Below, piece by piece: positions 32,068 through 33,339 of a stretch of 33,339 bases of DNA (its first letter is position 1; each line of letters starts with the position of its first letter). Location: the NCBI GenBank assembly GCA_011525945.1, contig WYBJ01000204.1, positions 1 through 33,339 on the forward strand, in the 5' to 3' direction. Made by a program: the position numbers and the translations under genes. Origin of the DNA: Burkholderiaceae bacterium (lineage in GTDB: Bacteria; Pseudomonadota; Gammaproteobacteria; Burkholderiales; WYBJ01). Under the pieces are notes generated by a model, which was given only the letters and a program-made list of their open reading frames with translations, searched no databases and was not told the DNA's origin.

Positions 32068-33339
32068 CTACCGCAGCCGGGCGAGTTGGTCGTTGAGCTG
32101 CTCGAGTGTGGCGCGGAAACTCGCGAGCCGGTCGCGCTCCTGCGCGACCACGCGCTCGGGCGCGCGCTCGACGAAGCTCCGGTTGGCGAGCTTCGCCTCG
32201 GCTTTGCGTAGTTCGCCATCGATGCGCTGCTGCTCGCGCGTGAGGCGCTCGCGCTCGGCGTCGACATCGATCTCGATCTTGAGCATGAGGCGGAACTCGC
32301 CCACGATCGCAATCGGCGCCTCGACGCTCGGCAGCTCGGCCAAGGCGCTCACCTCCGACAGACGCGCGAGCGCCTTGAGGTAGGGTGCATACGCCTCGAT
32401 ACGCGCGGCATCTCCCGATACCAGCAGCGGCACGCGCTTACCGGAGCTTACGCCCATTTCGGCGGCGAGCTGGCGGCAGGCGTTGATCATGTCCTTGAGC
32501 GCCGCAATCCGGTTTTCGGCGCCCGCATCCATGCTGGCCGACTCCGGCGACGGATAAGACGCCAGCATGATGCTATCCCCGCTCTTGCCCGCGAGTGGTG
32601 CTACTTTCTGCCACAGCTCCTCGGTGATGAAGGGGATGAGCGGATGCGCGAGCCGCAGCACCGTCTCCAGCACGCGCACCAGCGTGCGCCGCGCGCCGCG
32701 CTGAGCAGCCGCCTCGCCGCCACCGAGCTCGACCTTGGCAAACTCCAGATACCAATCGCAATATTCGTCCCAGACGAACTCGTAGATCGCGCGCGATACC
32801 ATATCGAAGCGATAGTCGCGAAAGCCCGCATGCACGGCAGTCTCGCAGATCTGCAACCGGCTGACGATCCAGCGATCGGCATCGGTAAGCGTGACGGCCA
32901 GGTTCTCGTCGAGGCCCGTGTCTTGGCCGGCGGTGTTCATGAGCACGAAGCGCGCCGCATTCCACAGCTTGTTGCAGAAGTTGCGGTAGCCGTCGCAACG
33001 GTTCAGGTCGAACTTGATGTCGCGACCGTAGCTCGCGAGGCTGGCAAAGGTGAAACGCACGGCATCGGTGCCGAATGCGGGGATGCCGTCGGGGAAGTGC
33101 CGGCGCGTGGCGGCTTCGATGCGTGGTGCATCCTTCGGATTCATGAGGCCGGTGGTGCGCTTGGCGATAAGCGCATCGAGCGCAATGCCGTCGACAAGAT
33201 CGAGCGGGTCGAGGATATTGCCTTTCGACTTGCTCATCTTCTGGCCTTCGGCATCGCGCACGAGACCCGTCACGTAAACTTCGCGGAAAGGAACTTTGCC
33301 GGTGAAGTGCAGGGTCATCATCACCATGCGCGCCACCCA
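32068..33339 (-). CDS. valS: valyl-tRNA synthetase, C-terminal part
   Basis: This is the last 423 residues of ValS; the frame is open to the window edge and the start lies beyond it. It includes the class I signature KMSKSKGN that binds ATP, the [13 protein letters not shown] stretch after it, the helical anticodon-binding domain (with [16 protein letters not shown] and [15 protein letters not shown]) and the C-terminal coiled coil (about the last 70 residues, [20 protein letters not shown]). The enzyme charges tRNA-Val. Sequence appears intact, with no frameshift. The MFS gene follows 25 bases downstream. Confidence 0.96.
   Translation of the reverse strand, partial: WVARMVMMTLHFTGKVPFREVYVTGLVRDAEGQKMSKSKGNILDPLDLVDGIALDALIAKRTTGLMNPKDAPRIEAATRRHFPDGIPAFGTDAVRFTFASLASYGRDIKFDLNRCDGYRNFCNKLWNAARFVLMNTAGQDTGLDENLAVTLTDADRWIVSRLQICETAVHAGFRDYRFDMVSRAIYEFVWDEYCDWYLEFAKVELGGGEAAAQRGARRTLVRVLETVLRLAHPLIPFITEELWQKVAPLAGKSGDSIMLASYPSPESASMDAGAENRIAALKDMINACRQLAAEMGVSSGKRVPLLVSGDAARIEAYAPYLKALARLSEVSALAELPSVEAPIAIVGEFRLMLKIEIDVDAERERLTREQQRIDGELRKAEAKLANRSFVERAPERVVAQERDRLASFRATLEQLNDQLARLR

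Noticed and set aside
32043-32312. N-terminal extension of the MFS transporter
   Set aside because: The extra 90 codons overlap the end of valS and are Ser/Ala/Arg-rich without motifs; MFS proteins of this group start near MKHSLRALKHPNF.

Overview
This is a high-GC window whose gene content points to a betaproteobacterium: short type IV pilins with the FTLIEL leader, soxYZ, moaC, a BepA-type M48 protease, tusA and valS. The species cannot be fixed from the sequence. No rRNA, tRNA, insertion sequence, phage gene or CRISPR array was seen.

Region 1 (482-12190, all +) is a dense signalling cluster. It holds a CHASE2-Ser/Thr kinase, a PP2C phosphatase and a two-FHA protein. After a 309-bp gap come a CHASE2-class III nucleotidyl cyclase, a metallo-beta-lactamase-fold protein that resembles class II cyclic-nucleotide phosphodiesterases, a GspE/PilB-type ATPase with an N-terminal GAF domain, and a GAF-HD-GYP protein. 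Protein phosphorylation, cyclic-nucleotide synthesis and breakdown, c-di-GMP breakdown and a pilus or secretion motor are therefore encoded side by side. The same sensor types (CHASE2 twice, related GAF twice) are reused with different outputs.

Region 2 (12216-25856) is a surface-glycan and pilin locus. Four paralogous TPR proteins with a C-terminal GT-B-like glycosyltransferase domain surround two tandem type IV pilin genes. Also present are a SAM methyltransferase, a small DxD glycosyltransferase, rfbC and rfbD (dTDP-rhamnose), and a glycosyltransferase-methyltransferase fusion. The first pilin has a good -24/-12 (sigma-54) promoter, a palindrome-rich upstream region and a strong terminator. 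The second pilin has only a TTG start and overlaps the 3' end of a convergent glycosyltransferase gene. Pilin glycosylation is the natural hypothesis; it is an inference from context.

Region 3 (25991-33339) is mostly housekeeping: soxY-soxZ without other sox genes, moaC, a BepA-like protease, a second Ser/Thr kinase fused to a cyclic-nucleotide-binding domain, tusA, an MFS exporter and the C-terminal part of valS, which runs off the right edge. The kinase/CNB fusion is a plausible receiver for the nucleotide made by the region 1 cyclase.

Start codons were chosen by family length, ribosome-binding sites and signal peptides. Several differ from the longest open frame. Nothing here was checked by a database search.
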